Origin: Streptomyces sp. T12
Lineage (GTDB): Bacteria; Actinomycetota; Actinomycetes; Streptomycetales; Streptomycetaceae
Assembly (NCBI RefSeq): GCF_028736035.1
Contig: NZ_CP117866.1
Span: 2,914,001 to 2,978,000, forward strand
Reading direction: 5' to 3'
Length of the DNA: 64,000 nucleotides
Each line of letters starts with the position of its first letter. The stretch's first letter is position 1. This document shows, one piece after another, positions 25,885 to 34,204 of this stretch. The position numbers were made by a program, and so were the translations under genes. A model generated the notes under the pieces. That model saw nothing but the letters and a program-made list of their open reading frames with translations. It ran no database searches and was not told where the DNA came from.

Positions 25885-25903
25885 CCCCTTTGTGTGAAAG
25901 GGG
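25885..25903. terminator. Short hairpin in the nif3 upstream gap
   Basis: CCCCTTT at 25885-25891 and AAAGGGG at 25897-25903 form a perfect 7-bp stem around GTGTG. It sits in the 246-bp divergent gap between nif3 and the propeller-like gene, so it is more likely a regulatory hairpin or operator than a terminator. The remainder of the gap shows nothing else I can name. Confidence 0.3.
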
Positions 25904-25966
25904 AACCCCGCCGATCCCACGCCTGCGCGTGCGAAAACTAGCTTCGTGACCGGAGGTGACCGGACC

Positions 25967-27157
25967 ATGACGGCCTGTGCGATCGAGCCCGCGGCGGAGC
26001 ATGAGGACGACGAAGTGCCTCGGGCGGTATGCACCATCACGGCGGACGGTTCCTACGCCGCCCGCCTCGCGCTGAACGGCGACTGCTGGTTCCCGGAGCG
26101 CTGGACCCTCGACGGCCCCGAGCCCTACGCCGTGCCGCTGCCCGCCCACCAGCCGGAGGAGCCCGGCACCGAGGTGCAGCCCATGGGCGACGGCCGGGTC
26201 CTCATCCGCCGCCCCACCGACGGACGGCACATCTTCTCGCTGCTGTATCCGACCGGGCCCGGCACCGGCGAACTGCTGCTGGGCGCCGTCCAGTGCCCGG
26301 ACGAGGGGACCCGGCTGCAGATGCTGCCTCCGGCGCCGGGCGGCGACAAGGCGTACGCCCTCGCGGTGGGCCGGCATTCCAGCGCGGTGTGGCTGGTGGC
26401 GGGGGGCGCCTTCGGGCCCGAGCACCTCGCCGAGATCCCGGGGCGCTGCTCGGGCGGGGTGTGGCTGGACCGGGGCGGGCGGATACTGGCGCTCGACCGG
26501 GAGTCCGGGGGCCGTACGAAGGCCGTCGTGGTCGATCTGGAGCGGGGCGGCGAGGTGTCGCCGCTGCTGCAGATCGCGGACGACAGCGACGACCGGTTGC
26601 TGCTCGCCGACCCGGACAGCGGGCTGCTGCTGATCCGGTCGGACGCTCCCTCGCCGGGGCAGGATCGGTTGGGCTGGGGGGTGCTGGGCAGCACGCTGCC
26701 GGTGCGCTTCCCGGAGTGTCTGCGGGTGCCCGACTGCGCGGTGACGCCGTTCGCGATCCAGCCGGGGCAGGTGCTGACGCCGGAGAGCTGCGGGGTGGCG
26801 CTGCGCATCGACGGGCCGGTCGGGAGTTGGGTGGGGGTGTGGCGGCCCGCCGAACGGCAGGTACGTCATCTTCCGGCGCCCGAAGGGTGGTTGGCGGGGG
26901 CCGGGCTGTGGACGCGGGACGGGGTGCTGCAACTGCCGTATGCCACGCGGGAGGTACGGTGCGGGGTGGCCCGTGTGGGGCTGCCGTCACCGGAGGAAGA
27001 TCCGGAGGGGACTCCGGGGGAAAGTCAGCAGCAAGGACCCGAAGCAGAACCGGAGTCGAGGTCTTCCATGCCGGTGGAAAAGGAGCCTCCGGGTCCGGTC
27101 ACGCGCCGCCCCGTGCCGTTGCAGCAAGCGCCGTTGGGTGGTCTTGTAACGAAGTAG
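25967..27157 (+). CDS. Beta-propeller-like protein of unknown function
   Basis: A 396-residue soluble protein without signal peptide or transmembrane helix. Repeating beta-strand patterns with DG/GD turns (GRVLIRRPTDGRHIFSLL; SAVWLVAGGAF; GGVWLDRGGRILALDRE; DRLLLADPDSGLLLI) suggest a beta-propeller, and the C-terminal 60 residues are disordered and Glu/Pro-rich. The ATG at 25967 is fixed by a near-perfect GGAGGTGA 7 nt upstream. I recognise it only as a conserved Streptomyces protein. It is followed by a small gene 95 nt downstream. Confidence 0.7.
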   Translation: MTACAIEPAAEHEDDEVPRAVCTITADGSYAARLALNGDCWFPERWTLDGPEPYAVPLPAHQPEEPGTEVQPMGDGRVLIRRPTDGRHIFSLLYPTGPGTGELLLGAVQCPDEGTRLQMLPPAPGGDKAYALAVGRHSSAVWLVAGGAFGPEHLAEIPGRCSGGVWLDRGGRILALDRESGGRTKAVVVDLERGGEVSPLLQIADDSDDRLLLADPDSGLLLIRSDAPSPGQDRLGWGVLGSTLPVRFPECLRVPDCAVTPFAIQPGQVLTPESCGVALRIDGPVGSWVGVWRPAERQVRHLPAPEGWLAGAGLWTRDGVLQLPYATREVRCGVARVGLPSPEEDPEGTPGESQQQGPEAEPESRSSMPVEKEPPGPVTRRPVPLQQAPLGGLVTK

Positions 27158-27252
27158 TGGCGGTTGGCGTGGCCGCCTGGATTCGGCCCGTGGTCGTCTG
27201 GTTAAACTCGCCCGGCTGTAAGAAAGATCATGTTGACGGGGTGAGTTTTCCG

Positions 27253-27417
27253 ATGAGCAACGCCAGCACGACCCAGCCGGGGCCGGCCGACGTTCACGAC
27301 GTTCAGAAGGCCTCCGGCCACGGCAGGCACCGGGGCTCCGTCTCGGCCCACGACAGCGAGACGGCTCCCCGCGGCCGTCACCGCAAGCCGGTCGAGGAGA
27401 CCGAGACGGCGGCCTGA
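27253..27417 (+). CDS. Small hydrophilic conserved protein (54 aa)
   Basis: A 54-residue, highly charged, His/Arg/Ser-rich peptide with two GRHRG/GRHRK-like motifs (GHGRHRGSV; RGRHRKPVEE). It has no hydrophobic segment and is probably disordered. GGGGTGAG precedes the ATG by about 8 nt, and a strong terminator starts 14 nt after the stop, so it is a self-contained transcription unit or the end of one. Function unknown; the repeated HRxG motif could bind nucleic acid, which is speculative. Confidence 0.65.
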   Translation: MSNASTTQPGPADVHDVQKASGHGRHRGSVSAHDSETAPRGRHRKPVEETETAA

Positions 27418-27430
27418 CGCCGACGCCGCA

Positions 27431-27463
27431 CGGCCCCGCCCTTCACCACGAGGGGCGGGGCCG
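27431..27463 (+). terminator. Strong intrinsic-type hairpin after the 54-aa gene
   Basis: CGGCCCCGCCC at 27431-27441 pairs perfectly with GGGCGGGGCCG at 27453-27463 (11 bp, 11-nt loop). It lies between convergent genes and probably terminates both the plus-strand small gene and the minus-strand SDR operon that ends at 27495. Confidence 0.8.
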
Positions 27464-27494
27464 TCGCCCTTTCTGCGCCGGCTGCCTGGGCCGT

Positions 27495-28433
27495 CTACGC
27501 CCTTTTCAGGCCCAGCACTTCCACCGCCCCGAAGGTCTCCCCCTGGGGCCGTTCGGCGTAGTGCGGACCGAGTACGGCGTCCAGCTCGTCGTAGGTGAAC
27601 GTCTCCTGCTTGCTGTCGAACTTCGCGGCGACCCGGGGCCGTTCGACGATCGCCACCATGCCGCCGTGCACGACGAGCAGCTGGCCGTTGATCCGGGCGG
27701 CCGCCGGTGCGGCCAAGTAGCCGACGAGCGGGGCGACATGCTCGGGGGCGAGCGGGTCCAGGCCGCTGTCCGGCTGGTCGAGGCCGGCGAAGACGTCCTC
27801 GGTCATACGGGTCCGGGCGCGTGGGCAGATGGCGTTCGCCGTCACGCCGTACTTGGCGAGCGCGAGGGCGGTGGAGGTGGTGAGTCCGACGATTCCGCCC
27901 TTCGCCGCCGCGTAGTTGGGCTGACCGGCGGACCCCGCGAGGAACGCCTCCGACGAGGTGTTCACGACCCGCCCGTACACCGGCCCGCCCGCCGCCTTGG
28001 ACCGCTCGCGCCAGTGCGCGGCGGCGAAGCGGATGGTGTTGAAGTGGCCCTTGAGGTGGACCCGGATCACCGAGTCCCACTCCTCCTCGGCCATGGAGAA
28101 GACCATGCGGTCGCGCAGGATGCCCGCGTTGTTGACCAGGATGTCCAGCTTGCCGAACTCGGCGATCGCCAACTCGACCAGCGCACCGGCCTGGGGGAAG
28201 TCGGCGACGTCCCCGGTGTGGGCGATTGCCTTGCCGCCCGTCGCGCGGATCTCGGCGGCGACCTCCTCGGCGGGACCGGTGGAGGCCTCGCCCGAGCCGT
28301 CCCGGCCGGGCTGTCCGTAGTCGTTGACGACGACGGCGGCGCCGAGCCGGGCGAGCTCCAGCGCCTCGGCCCGGCCGAGACCGCGCCCGGCGCCGGTGAC
28401 GATCGCGGACAGTCCCTCAAGTGGCAGTGACAT
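27495..28433 (-). CDS. SDR family dehydrogenase (Hsd4A-like)
   Basis: A 312-residue short-chain dehydrogenase. The NAD-binding motif TGAGRGLGR is at about residues 13-21, followed by NNAGI, the catalytic Ser in NTSSEAF and YxxxK in NYAAAKGG. It belongs to the classical type with the VVVNDYG segment and a C-terminal extension typical of 17-beta-HSD type 4/multifunctional beta-oxidation dehydrogenases. It likely oxidises a 3-hydroxyacyl-CoA. Third gene of the MaoC-ADH-SDR operon, 19 nt after the ADH stop. The operon has a KstR-like box, so a sterol side-chain substrate is possible. Confidence 0.85.
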   Translation of the reverse strand: MSLPLEGLSAIVTGAGRGLGRAEALELARLGAAVVVNDYGQPGRDGSGEASTGPAEEVAAEIRATGGKAIAHTGDVADFPQAGALVELAIAEFGKLDILVNNAGILRDRMVFSMAEEEWDSVIRVHLKGHFNTIRFAAAHWRERSKAAGGPVYGRVVNTSSEAFLAGSAGQPNYAAAKGGIVGLTTSTALALAKYGVTANAICPRARTRMTEDVFAGLDQPDSGLDPLAPEHVAPLVGYLAAPAAARINGQLLVVHGGMVAIVERPRVAAKFDSKQETFTYDELDAVLGPHYAERPQGETFGAVEVLGLKRA

Positions 28434-28452
28434 ACGACCCCTTCGACGTCGG

Positions 28453-29538
28453 TCAGATCTCGATGCACGTACGCAGCGCCGTGCCCGTCCGCATCTGGTC
28501 CAGGGCCTCGTTGATGTCGGCGAGCGGCACGCGGTGGGTGATCAGGCCCGCCAGGTCGATGCGTCCGGCGCGCCACAGCGCGATGGTGCGTTCGTAGGAG
28601 CGCAGGACGTCTCCGCCGCCGTACATGGACGGCAGGATCCGCTTCTCGTCGAAGAACAGCTCGAACATGTTGAGCTGGAGGAAGTCGTCCATCGCTCCGG
28701 CGCCGACGACGACGAGCGTGCCGCCGCGCCGGGTGTTCTCGTAGGCCGTGCGGGCGGTGGCGGACTTGCCGACGACCTCGAAGACGTAGTCGAAGCCCTC
28801 GCCGCCGGTGACCTGTTGCTTGGCGTCGGCCAGTTCGTCCGGGGACACCGCCTTCGTGGCGCCGAATTTCAGGGCGGACTCGCGGCGCGAGGCGACCGGG
28901 TCGACGGCGACGATCTCGGCGGCCCCCTTGAGCCGGGCGCCCTGGATCGCGGAGATGCCGACGCCCCCGCAGCCGATGACGGCGACCGACGAACCGGCCT
29001 CCACGTCGGCGGTGTTGAGGGCGGCGCCGAGTCCCGTGGTCACCCCGCAGCCGATGAGGGCGGCGATGTCGAAGGGGACGTCGTCGGGGATCGGCACCGC
29101 ACATCCGGCGTCGACGACGACCTCCTCGGCGAAGGTGCCGGTGCCGGCGAAGCCGAAGACGTCGGAAGGGGTGCCGCCGGGGCGCTTGAAGTTGGGGGTG
29201 CCGGCGTTCATGAACCCGGCCAGGCACAGCTCGGTCTGGCCGCGTTTGCAGGCGGGGCAGGCTCCGCAGGCGGGGAGCCAGCAGACGACGACCCGGTCGC
29301 CGGGCTTCAGGTGGCGCACGCCTTCCCCGGCTTCGACGATCTCGCCCGCCCCCTCGTGACCGGGCACGAACGGCCCCGGCTGCGGAAGCACCCCCGCCAT
29401 CGCGGACAGGTCCGAGTGGCACAGCCCGGTCGCCCGCACCCGGACCCTCACCTTGCCGGGCCCGAAGCCCACCGCCTCGACGTCGTCGAGTACCTCGAGC
29501 TTGTCCTGACCGATCTCGTGCAGTACGGCTGCTCGCAT
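28453..29538 (-). CDS. Zn-dependent alcohol dehydrogenase (MDR family)
   Basis: A 361-residue class III-like alcohol dehydrogenase. The catalytic zinc site is GLCHSDL and GHEGAGEI, the structural zinc site CGACPACKRGQTELC, and the Rossmann motif GCGGVGIS near residue 180. It oxidises alcohols with NAD(P) or a mycothiol-type cofactor. It lies 31 nt after the MaoC gene and 19 nt before the SDR. In a side-chain pathway it could act on an omega-alcohol produced by a P450; this is inferred from the shared operator type. Confidence 0.88.
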   Translation of the reverse strand: MRAAVLHEIGQDKLEVLDDVEAVGFGPGKVRVRVRATGLCHSDLSAMAGVLPQPGPFVPGHEGAGEIVEAGEGVRHLKPGDRVVVCWLPACGACPACKRGQTELCLAGFMNAGTPNFKRPGGTPSDVFGFAGTGTFAEEVVVDAGCAVPIPDDVPFDIAALIGCGVTTGLGAALNTADVEAGSSVAVIGCGGVGISAIQGARLKGAAEIVAVDPVASRRESALKFGATKAVSPDELADAKQQVTGGEGFDYVFEVVGKSATARTAYENTRRGGTLVVVGAGAMDDFLQLNMFELFFDEKRILPSMYGGGDVLRSYERTIALWRAGRIDLAGLITHRVPLADINEALDQMRTGTALRTCIEI

Positions 29539-29569
29539 GGTGCGGCTCCCCTCGTACGGCGTTCTGGAC

Positions 29570-30427
29570 TCAGGTGTGTTCGACGACGGTGTCGGCGAGG
29601 ACGGGCGCGTCGTCCCGCTCGATGGCGCTCACGGCCACACGGACGGCGCCCTCCTGCTGCCACATGCGGATGCGCAGGGTCTCCCCCGGATACACGACCC
29701 CGGCGAACCGGGTGACGTACGACCGCACCCGGGTCACGTCCCCGCCGAGCAGCGTGTCCACGACCGCCTTGAGCGTCATGCCGTAGGTGCACAGCCCGTG
29801 CAGGATGGGCCGCTCGAACCCGGCGACCTTGGCGAACTCGGGGTCGGCGTGCAGGGGGTTCCAGTCGCCGGAGAGGCGGTACAGCAGGGCCTGGTCCTCG
29901 CGGACGGACCGCTCCACGACCCGGTCGGGCTCACCGACGGGCGGTTCGAGCCGCCCGGACGGCCCCCGGTCTCCTCCCCATCCTCCTTCGCCCCGTACGA
30001 AGATCTGGGCGTCGTTGGTCCACAACGGGCCGTCGGCGTCGGCGACTTCGGTGCGCATGACGAGGACGGCGGCCTTGCCCTTGTCGTAGACGGCGGCGAT
30101 ACGGCCGGTGGCGGTCGCGGTGCCCTGCACCGGGATGGGGCGGTGGAGGGTCAGCGACTGGCCGCCGTGCAGGACCTTGGCGAGGTCGACCTCGACACCG
30201 GGCATGGACAGGCCGCTGATCACTCCGGGCGAGCCGGAGCCGGCGACGGTGGCGAAGCTCGGCAGGACGTGCAGGCGGGACTCGAGGGTGTAGCGCAGCT
30301 CATCGGGGTCGGTCGCCGGGGTGCCCGCTCCGACACCGAGGTGGTAGAGCTGCACGTCCTTGGAGTTCCAGGCGATCTCGCCCGTCCGGGGCTCTGCTGC
30401 GACGGCCTTGGCCGCGTCGATGGGCAT
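29570..30427 (-). CDS. MaoC-like (R)-specific enoyl-CoA hydratase
   Basis: A 285-residue double hot-dog hydratase of the peroxisomal hydratase-2 type. The N-terminal half is the degenerate hot dog. The C-terminal half carries LSGDWNPLHADPEFAKVAGF with the catalytic Asp/His pair and RPILHGLCTYG. It hydrates trans-2-enoyl-CoA to (R)-3-hydroxyacyl-CoA, the substrate for the Hsd4A-like SDR encoded in the same operon, matching Hsd4B/Hsd4A pairs of actinobacterial steroid degradation. First gene of the operon; a KstR-like operator is 89 nt upstream. Confidence 0.88.
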   Translation of the reverse strand: MPIDAAKAVAAEPRTGEIAWNSKDVQLYHLGVGAGTPATDPDELRYTLESRLHVLPSFATVAGSGSPGVISGLSMPGVEVDLAKVLHGGQSLTLHRPIPVQGTATATGRIAAVYDKGKAAVLVMRTEVADADGPLWTNDAQIFVRGEGGWGGDRGPSGRLEPPVGEPDRVVERSVREDQALLYRLSGDWNPLHADPEFAKVAGFERPILHGLCTYGMTLKAVVDTLLGGDVTRVRSYVTRFAGVVYPGETLRIRMWQQEGAVRVAVSAIERDDAPVLADTVVEHT

Positions 30428-30515
30428 GGGGCTCCTGAAGGCTCACTCTTGGGATCGGAGACCTCGGTACGACCGTCCGCACCGTCGGCCGCACCGAGGT
30501 CGTCACGGGCCGTTC

Positions 30516-30529
30516 TAGAACGCGTTCCA
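30516..30529. promoter_or_regulatory. KstR-like operator upstream of maoC-adh-sdr
   Basis: TAGAACGCGTTCCA matches TNNAACNNGTTNNA, the KstR operator consensus I recall for mycobacteria and rhodococci, at every fixed position. It sits 89 bp before the maoC-like start. Confidence 0.72.
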
Positions 30530-30728
30530 GTCCGGCGCCCCCTGTATAGCCGAGCGCCCCGCACTTGTGAAGGCTCCTGACGTTCCATCAGATCGGCTTT
30601 CACCGGATCGCATGCCGTGACATTTGTCCTGCCGGAGCGCGGACAAGCGCACCTGCCGTACGGCAGCTTCGGTCCGTAGCGTCTGAGTCATGACACGGGG
30701 GACGGAACCGAGGAACGGGGGACGGAAC

Positions 30729-32003
30729 ATGTCCTGGATACGCAAGGCGTCGTGCCGACCGACCCCACTGGAGGCCGGGAAGCTCCCCGACACACCCGGC
30801 CCCCAGCCCACCGGCTACTCCCTGCTGCCCTGGCTGCTGATGGGCATGGGCGCCTTCTCCAACCTCTTCCAGGGCCAGACGCCCAACCCATGGATCGGCG
30901 GCCTGGGCCTGCTGACCTTCAACTCGCTCTACATCTACGTCGCGTTCCGCTCCTTCGTGAAGGAGAAGCGGGACGCGGCCTCGACGCGGCTGGCGCTGCT
31001 CCTGATGACGTTGGTGACCTGCGGCCTGGGCATGGGTTACGGCGGCACCTGGCTGCTGTTCTTCCCGCTGCTCGGCCTCGCGACGGGCGCCGTCGTCCGC
31101 ATGCCGCACCTGCGCGTGGCCGGAGCGGTGGTGACCGTGCTCTGCGGGGTGGCAGCCGTCGTCCGGGACGGCTGGGGCGGCATCGACACCGCGTACGCCA
31201 CCTGGATCTCCACGATGGTGACGGCGGCGATCCTGTCCCTGTCCGAGGCGGTACGGGAACTGCGCGCCGCCCGCGAGGAGTTGGCCCGCCGCGCGGTCGA
31301 GGAGGAACGCCTGCGCTTCTCCCGGGATCTGCACGACCTGCTCGGTCACACCCTGTCGGTGATCGTGGTGAAGTCGGAGGCGGCGCGGCGGCTGGCGTCC
31401 CGCGATGTGGCGGCCGCGCTGGCCCAGGTCGCCGACATCGAGTCCGTGGGCCGGCAGGCCCTCACGGAGATCCGCGAGGCGGTGACGGGCTACCGCAACG
31501 GCAGCCTGGCGACGGAGCTGGACCGCGCCCGCTCCGCGCTGGAGGCCGCCGGCATCGAGCCCGTCGTCCACCGATCCGGCCCACCCCTGACCGCGCACAC
31601 CGAGACACTGCTGAGCTGGGTCGTCCGCGAGGCCGTCACCAACGCGGTACGTCACAGCGGGGCCGCGCGGTGCGAGATCAAGGTGGCGGGCACACCGGAA
31701 CACGTGCGCCTGCGCATCTGCGACGACGGTGCCGGGGCCGGCGCCGGCGCCGGTACGTCCACCGCCCGCCCCGCCGACGGCATCGGCGGCACCGGCCTCA
31801 AGGGGCTGACGGAACGCCTCGCGGCAGCGGGCGGCTCCCTGCAGGCGGGCCCGGGGCGCCGGGGCGGCTTCCTGGTGACGGCCGAGCTGCCGGGGGACAC
31901 GACGGACTCGGCGAAGGCGGCCAAGCCGACGCACACGGTCGGGCGCCGGACCCAGGGCTCACGGGAGGCGGAGGCGCTGCCGGAGGCCGAGCGAGTCCGG
32001 TAA
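30729..32003 (+). CDS. Sensor histidine kinase (HisKA_3, DesK/NarX type)
   Basis: A 424-residue membrane histidine kinase. About five hydrophobic segments span residues 30-160 (LLPWLLMGMGAFSNLF; LALLLMTLVTCGLGMGYG; FFPLLGLATGAVV). The HisKA_3 dimerisation region follows with the phospho-His in FSRDLHDLLGHTLSV, then an ATPase with VVREAVTNAVRHSGA (N box), CDDGAG and GGTGLKGLTERL. The ATG at 30729 (MSWIRK) has GGGGGA upstream; ATG 30690 is an alternative start. It pairs with the response regulator 144 nt downstream. The membrane sensor resembles DesK, but the signal is unknown. Confidence 0.88.
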   Translation: MSWIRKASCRPTPLEAGKLPDTPGPQPTGYSLLPWLLMGMGAFSNLFQGQTPNPWIGGLGLLTFNSLYIYVAFRSFVKEKRDAASTRLALLLMTLVTCGLGMGYGGTWLLFFPLLGLATGAVVRMPHLRVAGAVVTVLCGVAAVVRDGWGGIDTAYATWISTMVTAAILSLSEAVRELRAAREELARRAVEEERLRFSRDLHDLLGHTLSVIVVKSEAARRLASRDVAAALAQVADIESVGRQALTEIREAVTGYRNGSLATELDRARSALEAAGIEPVVHRSGPPLTAHTETLLSWVVREAVTNAVRHSGAARCEIKVAGTPEHVRLRICDDGAGAGAGAGTSTARPADGIGGTGLKGLTERLAAAGGSLQAGPGRRGGFLVTAELPGDTTDSAKAAKPTHTVGRRTQGSREAEALPEAERVR

Positions 32004-32147
32004 CGAGTTCGAGCCGCCCTCACCGACTTTCCCCCGAAGGCTTCCTGCTCGTCCGACGGGAGCGCGGCCGGTGGCACGAGTCGAAGCCGGCTTCCCCAGT
32101 CGCGCCGCCCCCGCTCCCGCCAGGCGCATTCCTCATACGCTGACTCC

Positions 32148-32789
32148 GTGAACGAGATGCCGCGGGATCACCGGCCCGCCAAGTCCATCCGGGTTCTGCT
32201 CGCCGAGGACCAGGGCATGATGCGCGGAGCACTCGCCTTACTGCTCGGGATGGAGCCGGACATCGAGGTCGTGGCGCAGGTGTCGGCCGGGGACGCGATC
32301 GTGGACGCCGCCCTCGACCACCGCCCGGACGTCGCCCTTCTCGACATCGAGCTGCCGGGCCTCAGCGGGCTGGACGCCGCGGCCGAGCTGCGCGACCAGG
32401 TTCCCGACTGCCGGGTGCTGATCCTGACGACCTTCGGCCGCCCCGGCTATCTGCGCCGGGCCATGGAGGCGGGAGCCGCCGGTTTCCTGGTGAAGGACGG
32501 CCCCGTGGAGGAACTGGCGGTCGCGATCCGCCGCGTCCTGACCGGCGAGACGGTGATCGACCCGGCCCTCGCCGCGGCCGCTCTCAGCGCCGGGCCCAAC
32601 CCGCTCACCGCCCGCGAGTGCGACGTCCTCAACGCCGCGGTGGACGGCGCGACGGTCGCCGACATCGCCGGCAAGCTCCACCTCTCCGAGTCCACGGTCC
32701 GCAACTACCTCTCCTCCGCCATCGGCAAGACCGGCACCCGCAACCGGATGGAGGCGCTGCGGGAGGCACGGCAGCGGGGGTGGCTGTAG
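32148..32789 (+). CDS. NarL/LuxR-family response regulator
   Basis: A 213-residue response regulator, partner of the upstream kinase. The receiver domain (about 12-130) has LLAEDQGM, phospho-acceptor Asp in VALLDIELPG and Lys in FLVKDG. The C-terminal LuxR helix-turn-helix is at about 150-210 (LTARECDVLNAAVDGAT; LHLSESTVRNYLSSAIGKTG). The GTG at 32148 is used; ATG 32157 is equally possible. It is DesR-like in length and receiver/HTH spacing. No transporter sits next to it, which would have hinted at its target. Confidence 0.9.
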   Translation: MNEMPRDHRPAKSIRVLLAEDQGMMRGALALLLGMEPDIEVVAQVSAGDAIVDAALDHRPDVALLDIELPGLSGLDAAAELRDQVPDCRVLILTTFGRPGYLRRAMEAGAAGFLVKDGPVEELAVAIRRVLTGETVIDPALAAAALSAGPNPLTARECDVLNAAVDGATVADIAGKLHLSESTVRNYLSSAIGKTGTRNRMEALREARQRGWL

Positions 32790-32819
32790 CCGCGGCCTCC
32801 CAGGTCGCCCGCCCGCTCT

Positions 32820-33614
32820 CTACTGGATCACCTCCACCGCCCTGTTGGCAGCCCCCTCCGGCCCCACGCACACGACCCACTTCAGCGGAGAACCCGCGGC
32901 CGCCTTGGGCAGGTCCACGCTGCTGGTGCCGTCCGACCAGGTGCACTCGACCTGCTGGGCCGTTCGGGCGACACGGCCGACGACGAGACGGTTGGGGCCC
33001 AAGGTGCCTCCCTTCGTCAGCGGCAGCGCGCCGAACACGATGCCCTTGCCCGCCATGTGGTCCCACTTCTCGACCGTGTCGAAGATCAGGACCCGGGGGT
33101 GGCCGGTGCCGTAGTGGAGGCTCACGAAGTACGACGTCCTGCCGACGGCCTCGGAGAGCTTCGGCTGTGCCGGGGCCTCGATGCCGTACTCCGTCATCGC
33201 GGCCAGCTGCTTGCGTGCCTCCGCCTTGTCCCGCGGCGGTTCCCACACGGAAATGACGACGCGCCAGTCCTCGCCCTGGTCGGTCCCCCGCGACAGCTCG
33301 GTCTGCTGCGGCTCGTACACATGCCGCTCCTCGCCCGTCGGCGCCTGCGTCGCCACCCGCACCCCCCGCCCACCGTCCCCGCCGGGCAGGCCGGCCACCG
33401 CCAGGGAGCCCGCCGAGCCCACCAGCGCCAGGGCCGTAACGGTCGCGAGCGCCCAGCGGCGGGCCTTGCGGCGGCGGCCGCCGCGGAGCACCGCGTCGCA
33501 GGGGGCTATGCCGATCTCGACCCCGTCCGCGGCGTCGGCCAGCAGGAGGGCGATGTCCGTGTGGGTCGTGTCGTGGCTGGTCATGCCGTGGTTCGTCTCC
33601 CGGTCCGCGCTCAT
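32820..33614 (-). CDS. Membrane protein co-transcribed with SigE-type sigma factor
   Basis: A 264-residue protein with a cytoplasmic N-terminus of about 50 residues (HTDIALLLADAADGVEIG, then a basic GGRRRKARR), a transmembrane helix (WALATVTALALVGSAGSLAV) and an extracellular domain of about 190 residues. Starting inside the stop of the sigma gene (TGATG), it is a candidate anti-sigma factor, although no ZAS/HxxxCxxC motif is present, so it may be only a co-expressed surface protein. GTG 33617 is an alternative start. Confidence 0.72.
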   Translation of the reverse strand: MSADRETNHGMTSHDTTHTDIALLLADAADGVEIGIAPCDAVLRGGRRRKARRWALATVTALALVGSAGSLAVAGLPGGDGGRGVRVATQAPTGEERHVYEPQQTELSRGTDQGEDWRVVISVWEPPRDKAEARKQLAAMTEYGIEAPAQPKLSEAVGRTSYFVSLHYGTGHPRVLIFDTVEKWDHMAGKGIVFGALPLTKGGTLGPNRLVVGRVARTAQQVECTWSDGTSSVDLPKAAAGSPLKWVVCVGPEGAANRAVEVIQ

Positions 33615-34153
33615 CACTTACGCCCTCCCTGCGTCACCATCTCGGCCAGTCCCGGTATGGCGCGGAGTTTCGCGATCCCCTTGGCCGCGTTGCTCTTCAC
33701 CGCGCCGACGGAGCAGCCCATCGCCTCCGCCGTCTGCGTCTCGGTCAGGTCCTCCCAGTACCGCAGGACCACCGCCTCGCGCTGCCGTGGCGGCAGTTGG
33801 GCGAGCGCCGACAGCAGGGCGCTGCGGTCCTCGGCCTGGGCGATGCGGTCACCGGTGTCCGCCAACTCGCGCACCAGGCCGGAGTCGTCCTTCGGCGCGA
33901 GGAACTCCCTGAGCCTTCTGCGGTGTTTGCGTGCGTGCGCGTTGATCATCACGCGCCGTACATAGGCCTCCGGGTCGTCGGCCGAGCCGACTCGACGCCA
34001 GGCCACGTAGACCTGTTCGAGTGTCGACTGGACCAGGTCCTCCGCGGCATGCTGCTCCCCCGTGAGGAGAAATGCCGTACGCATCAGCCGCGGCCAGCGG
34101 CCGATGACAAAGCTCTGGAACTCCGAGTCCCGAGCCGCCTTGCGATCCCCCAT
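33614..34153 (-). CDS. SigE-family (ECF) RNA polymerase sigma factor
   Basis: A 179-residue ECF sigma factor of the Streptomyces SigE-family group. Region 2 is at about 10-75 (RLMRTAFLLTGEQHAAEDLV; TLEQVYVAW; DPEAYVRRVMINAH) and region 4 at about 115-165 (LPPRQREAVVLRYWEDLTET; AMGCSVGAVKSNAAKGIAKL). ATG 34153 lies 4 nt after GGAGGT. It is translationally coupled to the membrane protein that follows. A TTGAATATCT-like AT-rich stretch 20-30 nt upstream could be its promoter. Confidence 0.9.
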   Translation of the reverse strand: MGDRKAARDSEFQSFVIGRWPRLMRTAFLLTGEQHAAEDLVQSTLEQVYVAWRRVGSADDPEAYVRRVMINAHARKHRRRLREFLAPKDDSGLVRELADTGDRIAQAEDRSALLSALAQLPPRQREAVVLRYWEDLTETQTAEAMGCSVGAVKSNAAKGIAKLRAIPGLAEMVTQGGRK

Positions 34154-34204
34154 GGGCACCTCCTAGATATTCAAAGGAGTCCATGAGCCGCCCGGACCGT
34201 TGCC

